Below, piece by piece: positions 31,668-40,063 of a DNA stretch of 53,304 nucleotides. A program made the position numbers and the translations under genes. Source of the stretch: Bacteroidota bacterium. GTDB taxonomy: Bacteria > Bacteroidota > Rhodothermia > Rhodothermales > Rubricoccaceae. The DNA lies in the NCBI GenBank assembly GCA_039821555.1, contig JBCBNX010000024.1, forward strand, positions 1 to 53,304, read 5' to 3'. The notes beneath the pieces were generated by a model. That model saw only the letters and a list, made by a program, of their open reading frames with translations. It did not search any database and was not told where the DNA came from. How positions within the stretch are numbered: the stretch's first letter is position 1; each line of letters begins with the position of its first letter.

Positions 31668-32389
31668 GATACCGGCTCTAAGGAGTGAGGAGTGGCTTGG
31701 TCACGAGGCCCCATGGCCTCTTCGGGATCCAGTTTGAGCACGAGCGACAGCCCGTCAGCGATAGGAATCATGCTGTGCAGGACGCGGTGATCGTTGCCCA
31801 ACCGCTGGTTCAGCTTGCGAATGCCCACCGTCTCGGAGTCTTGCACGTCCAGGTCCGCGACCCGCCCTGCCCACAGGACGTTGTCTACGAGAAGCACGCC
31901 CCCGACCCTCAGCAGCGTATAGGCCTTGTCGTAGTAGGTGACGTAGTTCTCCTTGTCTGCGTCGAGGAAGATCATGTCGAACGACCCGTGCGCCCCCTCA
32001 GCAAGCAGGGCATCGAGCGTCTGGAGCGCGGGCGCAATCCGGAGATCGATGCGCGCATCGACCCCAGCTTCTCTCCAATAGTGCTCGGCGAGCGATGTCG
32101 CCTCGGGATCGATGTCGCAGGCGATCAAGAGCCCGTCGTCGGGCAGGGCCCGGGCGATGCACAGGCTGCTGTAGCCCGTGAAGACGCCCACCTCCAGCAC
32201 GCGCCGTGCTCCGACGAGGCGGACCAGCACTTCGAGCAACTGGCCGACCTCGGGCGGGGTCTGCATTTTCGCCCCGTCCCTCTCAGACGTGGCCGTTCGT
32301 AGCCGTTTCAGCACGGAGGGTTCGCGCACCGATACCTCTAGCATGTAGCGGTAGAGGTCGTTGGAGACGTCGAAGAAGCGGAGTGACAT
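31664..32389 (-). CDS. fkbG: SAM-dependent O-methyltransferase, FkbG-like
   Basis: A 241-aa catechol-OMT-type enzyme (methyltransferase family 3). Visible features are KMQTPPEVGQLLEVLV, the SAM motif VLEVGVFTGYSSLCIARALP, ACDIDPEA, the metal/SAM region FDMIFLDADKENYVTYYDKA and GVLLVDNVLWAGRV. An in-frame start at 32482 would overlap the permease by 74 bases, and family similarity begins at MSLRFFDVS, so 32389 is chosen. In FK506/FK520-type clusters FkbG methylates the hydroxymalonyl (or earlier glyceryl-derived) intermediate on its ACP to give methoxymalonyl-ACP. The four genes that follow encode the other steps of that pathway, which supports this role. The stop overlaps the next ATG by 4 bases (31664-31667). 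Confidence 0.85.
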   Translation of the reverse strand: MSLRFFDVSNDLYRYMLEVSVREPSVLKRLRTATSERDGAKMQTPPEVGQLLEVLVRLVGARRVLEVGVFTGYSSLCIARALPDDGLLIACDIDPEATSLAEHYWREAGVDARIDLRIAPALQTLDALLAEGAHGSFDMIFLDADKENYVTYYDKAYTLLRVGGVLLVDNVLWAGRVADLDVQDSETVGIRKLNQRLGNDHRVLHSMIPIADGLSLVLKLDPEEAMGPRDQATPHSLEPVS

Positions 32390-32408
32390 AGTCAGCCTAT
32401 GAGGTGGC

Positions 32409-34679
32409 CTACGCGGCGGTTGGCGTAGCGGTGATCGGTGCAGGAGCGCTTGAGCGGTTGCGCATGGCGAACCAGACGGCAATGCCGCTGAGAAGGACTC
32501 CAGAGGCGAGGTAGAGCCAGCCGTTGGAGAAGGCCACGTAGGCGAAGGCGTTGGTCGCCCACGCGTGAGCCATCGCGTAGCCCACGGGCATGGCGACAGC
32601 GAGGGACACGAGCCCGAGCAGCAGGAACCGACGGCGCCGCTGGGAGCCCGTGAGGCCGTTGCCTGCGTATCCGCTCGACACTCCGAGGGAGATGCCGACC
32701 ATCAACAGCAGCAGCGCCGTGATGCCCGTCAGCAGCCGCACGTTGAAGCGTTCGCTCACGAACGGAGCGCGTGCCTCTTGCGCCAGCGACTCCATGAGGA
32801 ATGGGCGGTCCGCAGAGCGTTCATTCCAGACGGCGGTGAGCCCTGCTTGCACCTGGTCAAGCGGTGCCTCGGGGTCAACGCGCACGATCAAGTACCCCGC
32901 TTCCTCCGGCTCGACCAGCGCCGTCATGGACACCACGCGCTTGTCCAGCGGCTCGAAGTGGAAGTTCTCGAGCACGCCGGATACGACGCCGAAGCTCTCC
33001 CCCACGGCAAACTGCTTCCCGATCGCGTACTCGGGGTCCCACCCGAGCTGGGCTACCAACTCGCTGTTCACCAGGTACTCCTGGTAGGGCAGCTCGCCTG
33101 TGACGTCGCCGCCGGCTATGAGTTGGAGGTCGAGGGCTTCCATGAAGTCCTCGTCGGTGTAGAAAACGGCCGCCTCGGCGCTGTAGAACCGGTCCTCGGC
33201 GCGGAACCGGCGCATCGTGTAGTTGCTCTGCGTCGGCACTGCCGAGACGAGCGAGGTCGCGACCACGCCCTCCACGTCGTCGATGGCGGCCTTCAGCGCG
33301 TCCCGATCGCTCATCAGGTCCGCGTTGCCCGCGATCGGCAACACGTAGGCATGGTCGAGGTCGAACCCGAGCGAGTGGCTGTCGACGAAGCTGAGCTGCT
33401 GGTGGATGAAGAGCATCGCGACCAGAGCGGTGAGCGCGACGACTAGCTGGAGCCCCGCCGCGGCGTACGGGCCCTTTCTCGTCTGCGCCTCTCCGTTGTG
33501 ATCCTTCTGCGAGGACCGCGTCGCCCACCAGCCGAGCCCGAGCGCGAGCACTACCGCGGCGGCTACCATCATCAGCGAACCACTCACCGTGGGCGTCAGA
33601 GGAACGCTTCCAGGTGCCAGCAGGCTGCCGAGCCACGGAGCCACGGCGGCGGCTACGCCTCCTGCCACCAGCCCGATCAGCCCGAACGAAACCAGCGACG
33701 GCGTCGTAGGTCCCGCTCCGGCATCCACCGGCTTGCGTCGAACCCGGGCCGCTGTCACAAACGCGATGGCCCCGAACAGGACGACCAGTCCCATACCCAA
33801 CGCCGCCAGTCCGACGGACAGCGCACTCCCGTTGGGCTGCAGTTCGCCTTCCAGGGACGAGTAGAGGTGGATATCCGTGACGGGCTGCATCAGGAACCCC
33901 GTCTGCGAGTCGTCGAAGCTCATGTAGCGCTGGATAAACGCTGGCAGCTCCGTGCCGACGAGGGTATCGATCGAGACGTCGTCGGCCAGGCGGACGTAGG
34001 TGGCGTATGGATTCCAGATCCAGCTCGTGATCCAGTCTTCCGGGATGCCTGCGAGAGCAAGCACCTCGGCCCGCGTCCCCATCGAAATCAGCATGTCGAA
34101 GTCCACGTGGGAGCGCATCGCGGCGGGCGCGAGGACGCCCGTCACCGTTAGATCGATCGCGTTCTCGTAGCGCAGCGTCCGGCCCATCGGGTCCGCTCCG
34201 GGGAAGTAGCGCTCGGCGGCCTCCGCGGAAATGATGATGGTGCGCGGTTCGCGCAGCGCCCCAGCAGGGTCGCCCGCCGAGAGCGGGATGGTGAACACGC
34301 TCAGCAGCGACGGGTCGGCCATGAACAGCCGGGGCTCATAGTTCACCGCTGCCGTGCTGGCCACGACCGGCGCCGGCTGAGGATGGTAGAGCCGAGCCGG
34401 AAGCACGCCGTCGAGGTCCGCCACGAGGTTCTCGGCCACCGGCCCTGGCAACGTGGCATATTCCACGGTCCCGATGGTGCCGAGCTGAAGCCGTTGCGTG
34501 ACCCGGAAGACCCGGTCGACGTTCTCGTGGTGGCGGTCGTAGCTCCATTCTTGGTAGACGTAGGAGGCCCCCACGTAGGCCGATGCTACGACCAACGCTA
34601 GCGCTACCAGACACAAGCCTGCGGAGAGGGGCTGGCGGCCGATCGTGTTGAGCCTGCCGCCCTGGCGAGTCGAATTCAT
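32409..34679 (-). CDS. MacB/FtsX-like ABC transporter permease
   Basis: A 756-aa membrane protein with one N-terminal TM segment (about 20-40), a large extracytoplasmic MacB-type domain (about 45-285), a block of TM segments (about 290-430), a second extracytoplasmic domain (about 435-660) and three C-terminal TM segments (about 665-747). This eight-TM, two-domain layout is common for FtsX-like permeases of Bacteroidota. Signatures include DPSLLSVFTIPLSAGDP, TIIISAEAAERYFPGADPMG and GKQFAVGESFGVVSGVLENF. It likely takes part in export of, or self-protection against, the lipopeptide. No ATPase partner gene is present in the window. It lies 30 bases after the interrupted NRPS and 19 bases before the O-methyltransferase, inside the operon. 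Confidence 0.88.
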   Translation of the reverse strand: MNSTRQGGRLNTIGRQPLSAGLCLVALALVVASAYVGASYVYQEWSYDRHHENVDRVFRVTQRLQLGTIGTVEYATLPGPVAENLVADLDGVLPARLYHPQPAPVVASTAAVNYEPRLFMADPSLLSVFTIPLSAGDPAGALREPRTIIISAEAAERYFPGADPMGRTLRYENAIDLTVTGVLAPAAMRSHVDFDMLISMGTRAEVLALAGIPEDWITSWIWNPYATYVRLADDVSIDTLVGTELPAFIQRYMSFDDSQTGFLMQPVTDIHLYSSLEGELQPNGSALSVGLAALGMGLVVLFGAIAFVTAARVRRKPVDAGAGPTTPSLVSFGLIGLVAGGVAAAVAPWLGSLLAPGSVPLTPTVSGSLMMVAAAVVLALGLGWWATRSSQKDHNGEAQTRKGPYAAAGLQLVVALTALVAMLFIHQQLSFVDSHSLGFDLDHAYVLPIAGNADLMSDRDALKAAIDDVEGVVATSLVSAVPTQSNYTMRRFRAEDRFYSAEAAVFYTDEDFMEALDLQLIAGGDVTGELPYQEYLVNSELVAQLGWDPEYAIGKQFAVGESFGVVSGVLENFHFEPLDKRVVSMTALVEPEEAGYLIVRVDPEAPLDQVQAGLTAVWNERSADRPFLMESLAQEARAPFVSERFNVRLLTGITALLLLMVGISLGVSSGYAGNGLTGSQRRRRFLLLGLVSLAVAMPVGYAMAHAWATNAFAYVAFSNGWLYLASGVLLSGIAVWFAMRNRSSAPAPITATPTAA

Positions 34680-34709
34680 GGGAGAGTACCGAGTATGATG
34701 AATGGGGCT

Positions 34710-37700
34710 CTATGCTCTGCGACGCCGCCGGCGTGCCTGCCGCTGGCGTTGCGCCCGCTGCAGAATGGCGTCCTGTGGTAGGGTGTCCGATGCGCCGCCT
34801 TCGAGGAAGCCCGCCAGCGAGCGCACCGTCGGGTAGCGGAATAAGTCAACGAGCGTGATGTCGGGGTTGAGCGAGGACCGCACGTCGCGGTGGACGAGCG
34901 CCATGAGGAGCGACGTGCCCCCACGCTCGAAGAAGTTGTCCTCGACGCCCACCTTCTCGACCTCGAGCACGCGTGCCCAGATCGCGCTGATTTGTTGTTC
35001 CAGGTTGCCCTCGGGCGGCGCATAGGGCTGCGACGCTTTCGGGGATGTTGCCATCGAGGCCAGGCGCCCGCGGTCGACCTTGCCGTTGGGGGTGAGCGGG
35101 AACGCCTCGACGACGTGCAGCGCTGAGGGGACCATGTAGGCTGGAAGCCGCTCTTCCAGGAAGCGCGGCAGCGGAGGCAGCGTCCCGCCCATATCGCCCA
35201 TGCCCTTGTGAGCCTGCGCGCCCAGCTGTAGGCCGTCGGCGGCGGCGTAGAGCAGGTAGACATACCTCGATGCGCCTCCCTCTCGTCCAATTTCGACGTA
35301 CCGGTCCGCACTGCACTCGAAGCCGTGCGACTCCAACAAGCCGCGGCATTGCTCCAGCAACTCTTCGGTGTCCACCTCCGCCACGACCTGCTTGATCCTC
35401 GCCCAGTCGGTGGCCTTGATGCCCATCAGCACCTCGTATTCGCTCCGCTCTGCATCGATCTTGAGCAGGTCAATCTGCTCAATCCCCTGGGCTGCGATGA
35501 GGTCCGAGACGGTCTGGAGCGTGCACTCAAACGTTTCGGTCACGAACCGCTCATCGAGCGCCAACTCGATATCGTCGCTGGCGAGCTCGACCGCTTCGGA
35601 GCTGCCGGCCTCCTGCTTCAGTTCCGCCTCGACGATGTAGCGAGCGATGGCCCGGTCTCGGTCCGGGTCGGCGAACCGGCCGGACAACCCTGACGAGTTT
35701 GGATAGAACGTGAAGGTGTCTTGCCCGGCAGCCCGCGCCACTCCACGTTGGAAGGCCCCCCCATCGATGCCGTGACGGGCAAAGTTTTCGTTGAGGCAGG
35801 CGAACGTCGGAGGGATCGGCTCGAACGCATAGACGCGGACTTCCTGCGCGGCGTAGTGCGCGTACAGCGAGAACATGCCGATGTTGGCGCCCACGTCCAC
35901 CACGCAGTCACCGTCCTCGATGGTGATGCCGTGGCGTAGGTAGGTCTCGTCCCCGAAAATCTCCGTGTACAGCCCGCTCGTGATGTGGTCGTGCTGATGC
36001 GCCACGTCCAAGCCGTTCGGGAGCGTGTAGCTCTGGAGCAGGCTCGCCGACGCAGCGGGGTCGGGAGCCTCGTCCGTCGCGGCGTCCACGCCACGCGCAT
36101 CGGGTCCAGGTGATGTGCTTCGCTCGAGTAGGTAGTAGGCTTGGACGTGCGCGCCAACGCCCGTTCCTGAGACCACCGCCACCGCGTCGCGGACGGTCGG
36201 GTGGGCTCGCATGTGTGCTTCGATTTCCTGGAGCTCGACGCGGAACCCACGCACCTTGACTTGGGAATCGAAGCGGCCCATGAAGACCAAGGTGCCGTCG
36301 GGCAGCCGCCGAACGCGGTCGCCGGTCCGATACAGTCGCCTCCCCGGCGCGCTCGCCCACGGGTCAGGCACGAACCGCTCGGCGGTGCGTGCAGGAAGCT
36401 GCAGATACCCTCGGGTGACCCCTTCCCCTCCGATGTACAGCTCGCCGGGCACGCCCACGGGCACCTGTTCGCCTGCGGCGTCGAGCACGTGGAGCTGCGT
36501 GTTTGCGATCGGATACCCCAGTGGCACCGGATGCTCGGCGCCCTTGAGGTGATGCGTCGAGGACCATACGGTGGTCTCGGTCGGCCCGTACATGTTCACG
36601 AGCACGGTGTCGGGGAACGTGCGTTGGAGCGACTCGGCCAGCGCCGACGACAGCGCCTCGCCCCCGACGTACCAGTTCCGCAGCGTGCCTAGGGCCTCCA
36701 CGACCTCAGGGTCCTCGACGAAGCTCGCCGCTGTGGACGGCGTCGTCTGCAGGTGCGTGATGCCATGGTGCCGAGCCAACTCCACGAGGGACCAGGCCCG
36801 CGTGGGTCTTGCTTCGGGAGCGGGTGTTTCCGCGGTCCTCTTCGTGCGCTGGTGCACGGTATCCAGGGCGGTCAGAGACTCCAGCACGGCCTCCGGTTCG
36901 ACCCCGAAATCGATCAGGCAGGCGACCTCGTCCACGCCCAGGGCGCGGAAGTCCTCGGCACGGGCTGCACATTCGTCAATCGTCCCGATGAGACTGCTCG
37001 ACTCGATGTAGCGCTCGACGGCTAGGTCGAGCAGGATCTCCATGTCCTGGTCCGTGAGATTCTGCTGCACATCGGCTTTGTGGGCCTCGGGTGCCAGGCT
37101 CTTGACGAGCCCGATGGAGCCGCGGAGGTATTGCCGGAATGGCCCCTCAACCTGCGCGCGCACCTCGTCCGCATCCTCCCCGACGAACGTGTGGAGCATG
37201 AGCGTCACCCGTGCCTTTTCGGGAGGGTGTCCCGCGTCCCGCCAGGCCTTCCTGTAGAGGGTGATCTTCTCCGCGAGCTCCTCTCGGCTCTGGCCAAGCA
37301 GGTGGGTTAGAATCCCCGCTCCGACTTCGCCGGCGCGCCTGAACGTTTCCGGGCTTCCGGCTGCGGTGATCCATACGGGAAGCTCCGGCTGCACGGGCCG
37401 AGGCATGACCTGCACATCGACGGGCGCTCCCTCGACCCCGTCGAAGGTGACGGCGTCGCCCCGCCACAGCCGACGCACGGTATCGAGGCCCTCAAACAAG
37501 ACCTCGCGGCGGTTTGCGTAGTTGTCCGGGGCAAGAATGAAGTCGTGCTGGTGCCAGCCCGAAGCCAGGGATAAGCCCACGCGTCCCCCCGACAGATTGT
37601 CTACCATGGCCCATTCCTCCGCAATCCGCACCGGATGGTGCAAGGGCAACACGGCACTGCCAGCCCGGATCTGCACCGATTCGGTGATCGCGGCGATGGC

Positions 37701-40061
37701 CGCACCCGCGACTGCAGGACTGGGGTAGAGCCCGCCAAACGAGTGGAAGTGGCGCTCGGGCGTCCACACGGCCTCGAAGCCGTGCGTGTCTGCGAAGCGC
37801 GCCCCTTCCAGCAACAGCTTATAGGGGTTCTCCTGTCCCCGAGCCTCGTCGGCGAAGTAGAACAGACTGAAGGCAAGCGGGCGCGTCGAGCGCTGGGTGG
37901 GCTGAAGCCCCTGCGCCCCACGCCCCACGCTCGGTGGCGAGTAGAGCACCACATGGAAGCCCCTCGACAGCGTCCAAAGCAGTTCGAGCACCGAGATGTC
38001 GAAGGAGACACTCGTCGTTGCGAGCCAGGTGTCGCCCTCTCCTCCGTCCAGGCGGTCGTCCATCCCGCAGAAGAAGTTGGCGACGTTGCGGTGGGTCACC
38101 ATCACACCCTTCGGCGTGCCCGTAGACCCCGACGTGTAGGTCACGTACGCGAGTCGGTCTAGGCCCACCCCCTCCTCTGGCGACGAGGTAGGCTGCGCCC
38201 CGATGTCCTGGCGGGCTGCCTCCAGGTCCAGGACCTGCTGCGTTGTGCCGGGTAGCGTCGATGAGATATCAGCCCGCGTGATCACCAGCGCAGGGCTGGC
38301 TCCATCGAGGACCTGCTTGACGCGGGCCTGGGGATAGGCGGGATCGAGGGGCACGTAGGCCGCGCCTGCCTTCAGAATGGCCAGCAGCGCGACAACGAGG
38401 TCGGCAGAGCGGTCCAAGTACACCGCCACGCGGCTTCCGGGGCCGATCTCTCGCTCCACCATCCAGTGGGCGAGTTGGTTAGACTGGGCCTCTAGCTCGG
38501 CGTAGGTCCACGTTGCATCACCGACGCTGAGCGCCGGCGCGTCCGGGGTGCGGACGCTCTGGCGATTCAGTTGCTCCGAAATCGACTGCTCGCGCAGCGG
38601 CGTGTCTGTCTGATTCCAGGCTCGCAGGGCGTCCTGCTCCGCTTCTGGCAACCACTGGAGGCGCGCCAGCGAACGATCCGGGGCCTCCAGGGCCGCCGCT
38701 AACACCGCCACGTAGTGTTCGGCCAGTCGCTCCGCGGTGGCAGGCAGGAATAGGTCGGTGTTGTACTGGATGGTTCCGACCCAGGCCTCCGCGTCCTGGC
38801 TGATGCTCAGGCTCAGGTCGAACGGGGCCGTCCCGTAGTCGAGGGGGATCGGCTTCGCCTCGACCCCTGCCAGTTGAACGGAGGCCGACGGCGTGTTTTG
38901 TACGGCAAGGAACACCTGGAACAGAGACGCGCCGCTTAGCTCGCGGGTCGTCTGCAGCGCCTCGACGAGGCGCGCGTAGGGGAAATTCTGGTGCTCGTAC
39001 GCCGCCAGTGCCTCCTGACGAACGCGACGCAACAGCGCGTGGAACGTGTCGTCGTCGCGCACAGGAATGCGGAGCACCAGCGTGTTGACGAAGCAGCCGA
39101 TCAGGTGCTCCGTGCGCGTGTCCGGCCGATTGGCCACCGGCGTTCCTATGGCGACCTCCTTGGCCCCGCTGTAGCGGGCCATGAGCGTAGCCTGCGCTGC
39201 CGTGAGCACCATGAACGGCGTCGAGCGTGTCTCTTGGGCCAGCGCTTCGACCCGTCGTACGAGCGCCGGAGGCAGTTCGAACGTGGTGGACGCTCCGTTG
39301 TAGGTCTGAGTTGGGGGACGTGGCTGATCTGGCGTGAAATGATCCACCGGCGACAGGCCGCCAAGACGGTCGGTCCAGTAGGCCTGCAAGGCGTCTCCTT
39401 CCGGCCCTGCGAGGCGTTGCCGCTCAAGCGCGGCCACATCGTCGTACTGCAGCGTCAGTGAGCCCAGTCCCTCGGCCGTTTCGTGTGTATAGCAGTGCCC
39501 AACCTCTCGGATGAATAGCGCGATCGACCACCCGTCGCAGACCACATGGTGCAGGGTGATCGCGAGGAGCGTTGTCTGTTCGTGCACGCGCAGGGCCGTG
39601 GCTCGCGCAAGCGGCCCCTGCTCCAGATCGAAAGGACGCTGGCCGAGTTCTATCGCCAAGCGCTGCGCGTGGCGCTCGGCTTGCTCCAGCGGCATGCCTC
39701 GCAGGTCAACGCGTTCCAGCGGCAGCCCCTGCGTGGGATCGATCACTTGGACGGGCCCCTCCTCCGAGAGCTCGATTCGGCTCAGCAGCACTTGATGGCG
39801 CTGAGCCACCATGGTGAGGGCTCGCTCCAACCTCGCGACGTCTAGGTCACCTTCCAGCCGCAGCGTCGTGCTCATGTGGTAGGCTCCGTTTCCCGGTGCC
39901 AGGCGCTCGACGAACCAGAGCCGCTCCTGGGCATGCGAAAGCGGCGCGCGGCGTTCGCGCGTGGCTCGCTCGCGCAGGAGCTGCGCCAGCAAGGCTCTCC
40001 GCGCATCGGGTCCCTCACCGTTCGAGGCGACTTCCGTACGTACTTCGGTTGTTTCGATCAT
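34710..40061 (-). CDS. NRPS module with doubly interrupted A domain: C-A(Gly)[monooxygenase][FkbM MT]-PCP
   Basis: A 1783-aa single module. The C domain spans about 38-475 (HHVVCDGWS at 171-179). The A domain starts near 485, with A3 YTSGSTGTPKG at 642-652 and A4 SFDISVLELLW near 686-696. It is then interrupted at about 728-1070 by a luciferase-like flavin monooxygenase, resumes at about 1090 (ITHLQTTPS, A5 NMYGPTETT, A7 YRTGD, A8 RGFRVELQEIE), is interrupted again at about 1343-1607 by an FkbM-type methyltransferase, and ends with A10 LTPNGKVDR near 1656-1664. The PCP carries GGTSLL (Ser 1717). The code D-I-L-Q-Y-G-M-V-W resembles the Gly code DILQLGLIW. The reading frame is continuous throughout. 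Gly A domains with a monooxygenase at the same A4/A5 position are known from myxothiazol MtaG and melithiazol MelG, where Gly is alpha-hydroxylated. The added methyltransferase suggests O-methylation, giving alpha-methoxyglycine (inference). The C-terminus ends in an Arg-rich tail of unknown meaning. Confidence 0.95.
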   Translation of the reverse strand: MIETTEVRTEVASNGEGPDARRALLAQLLRERATRERRAPLSHAQERLWFVERLAPGNGAYHMSTTLRLEGDLDVARLERALTMVAQRHQVLLSRIELSEEGPVQVIDPTQGLPLERVDLRGMPLEQAERHAQRLAIELGQRPFDLEQGPLARATALRVHEQTTLLAITLHHVVCDGWSIALFIREVGHCYTHETAEGLGSLTLQYDDVAALERQRLAGPEGDALQAYWTDRLGGLSPVDHFTPDQPRPPTQTYNGASTTFELPPALVRRVEALAQETRSTPFMVLTAAQATLMARYSGAKEVAIGTPVANRPDTRTEHLIGCFVNTLVLRIPVRDDDTFHALLRRVRQEALAAYEHQNFPYARLVEALQTTRELSGASLFQVFLAVQNTPSASVQLAGVEAKPIPLDYGTAPFDLSLSISQDAEAWVGTIQYNTDLFLPATAERLAEHYVAVLAAALEAPDRSLARLQWLPEAEQDALRAWNQTDTPLREQSISEQLNRQSVRTPDAPALSVGDATWTYAELEAQSNQLAHWMVEREIGPGSRVAVYLDRSADLVVALLAILKAGAAYVPLDPAYPQARVKQVLDGASPALVITRADISSTLPGTTQQVLDLEAARQDIGAQPTSSPEEGVGLDRLAYVTYTSGSTGTPKGVMVTHRNVANFFCGMDDRLDGGEGDTWLATTSVSFDISVLELLWTLSRGFHVVLYSPPSVGRGAQGLQPTQRSTRPLAFSLFYFADEARGQENPYKLLLEGARFADTHGFEAVWTPERHFHSFGGLYPSPAVAGAAIAAITESVQIRAGSAVLPLHHPVRIAEEWAMVDNLSGGRVGLSLASGWHQHDFILAPDNYANRREVLFEGLDTVRRLWRGDAVTFDGVEGAPVDVQVMPRPVQPELPVWITAAGSPETFRRAGEVGAGILTHLLGQSREELAEKITLYRKAWRDAGHPPEKARVTLMLHTFVGEDADEVRAQVEGPFRQYLRGSIGLVKSLAPEAHKADVQQNLTDQDMEILLDLAVERYIESSSLIGTIDECAARAEDFRALGVDEVACLIDFGVEPEAVLESLTALDTVHQRTKRTAETPAPEARPTRAWSLVELARHHGITHLQTTPSTAASFVEDPEVVEALGTLRNWYVGGEALSSALAESLQRTFPDTVLVNMYGPTETTVWSSTHHLKGAEHPVPLGYPIANTQLHVLDAAGEQVPVGVPGELYIGGEGVTRGYLQLPARTAERFVPDPWASAPGRRLYRTGDRVRRLPDGTLVFMGRFDSQVKVRGFRVELQEIEAHMRAHPTVRDAVAVVSGTGVGAHVQAYYLLERSTSPGPDARGVDAATDEAPDPAASASLLQSYTLPNGLDVAHQHDHITSGLYTEIFGDETYLRHGITIEDGDCVVDVGANIGMFSLYAHYAAQEVRVYAFEPIPPTFACLNENFARHGIDGGAFQRGVARAAGQDTFTFYPNSSGLSGRFADPDRDRAIARYIVEAELKQEAGSSEAVELASDDIELALDERFVTETFECTLQTVSDLIAAQGIEQIDLLKIDAERSEYEVLMGIKATDWARIKQVVAEVDTEELLEQCRGLLESHGFECSADRYVEIGREGGASRYVYLLYAAADGLQLGAQAHKGMGDMGGTLPPLPRFLEERLPAYMVPSALHVVEAFPLTPNGKVDRGRLASMATSPKASQPYAPPEGNLEQQISAIWARVLEVEKVGVEDNFFERGGTSLLMALVHRDVRSSLNPDITLVDLFRYPTVRSLAGFLEGGASDTLPQDAILQRAQRQRQARRRRRRA
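35241..36035 (-). other. Embedded FkbM-family methyltransferase domain (between A8 and A9)
   Basis: Residues about 1343-1607 of the same module contain the FkbM pattern: LPNGLDV, RHGITIEDGD, the SAM-binding VVDVGANIGMFSLY, YAFEPIPPTF, TFYPNSSGLSG, IDLLKIDAERSEYEVLMG and WARIKQVVAEV. FkbM enzymes known from FK506-type pathways are O-methyltransferases, whereas the usual A8/A9 insertions in A domains are N-methyltransferases of another family. It closely resembles the free-standing FkbM protein at 26353-27249 of this operon. Confidence 0.9.
36852..37880 (-). other. Embedded LLM-class flavin-dependent monooxygenase domain (between A4 and A5)
   Basis: Residues about 728-1070 of the interrupted module match the MupA/Atu3671-type luciferase-like monooxygenases: FSLFYFADEARG, FADTHGFEAVWTPERHFHSFG, SAVLPLHHPVRIAEEWAMVD, GRVGLSLASGWHQHDF and PVWITAAGSPETFRRAGE. 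The length of about 340 residues is that of a full domain with FMN-barrel features, so it is probably active. Boundaries are estimated from where A-domain similarity stops and resumes. Confidence 0.93.
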
Positions 40062-40063
40062 GG

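Noticed and set aside
34710..40061. Possible misassembly or gene fusion artefact producing the inserted domains
   Set aside because: The A-domain motifs resume exactly in order after each insert, the frame is continuous, composition does not change at the borders, and the monooxygenase is at the position known from MtaG/MelG.
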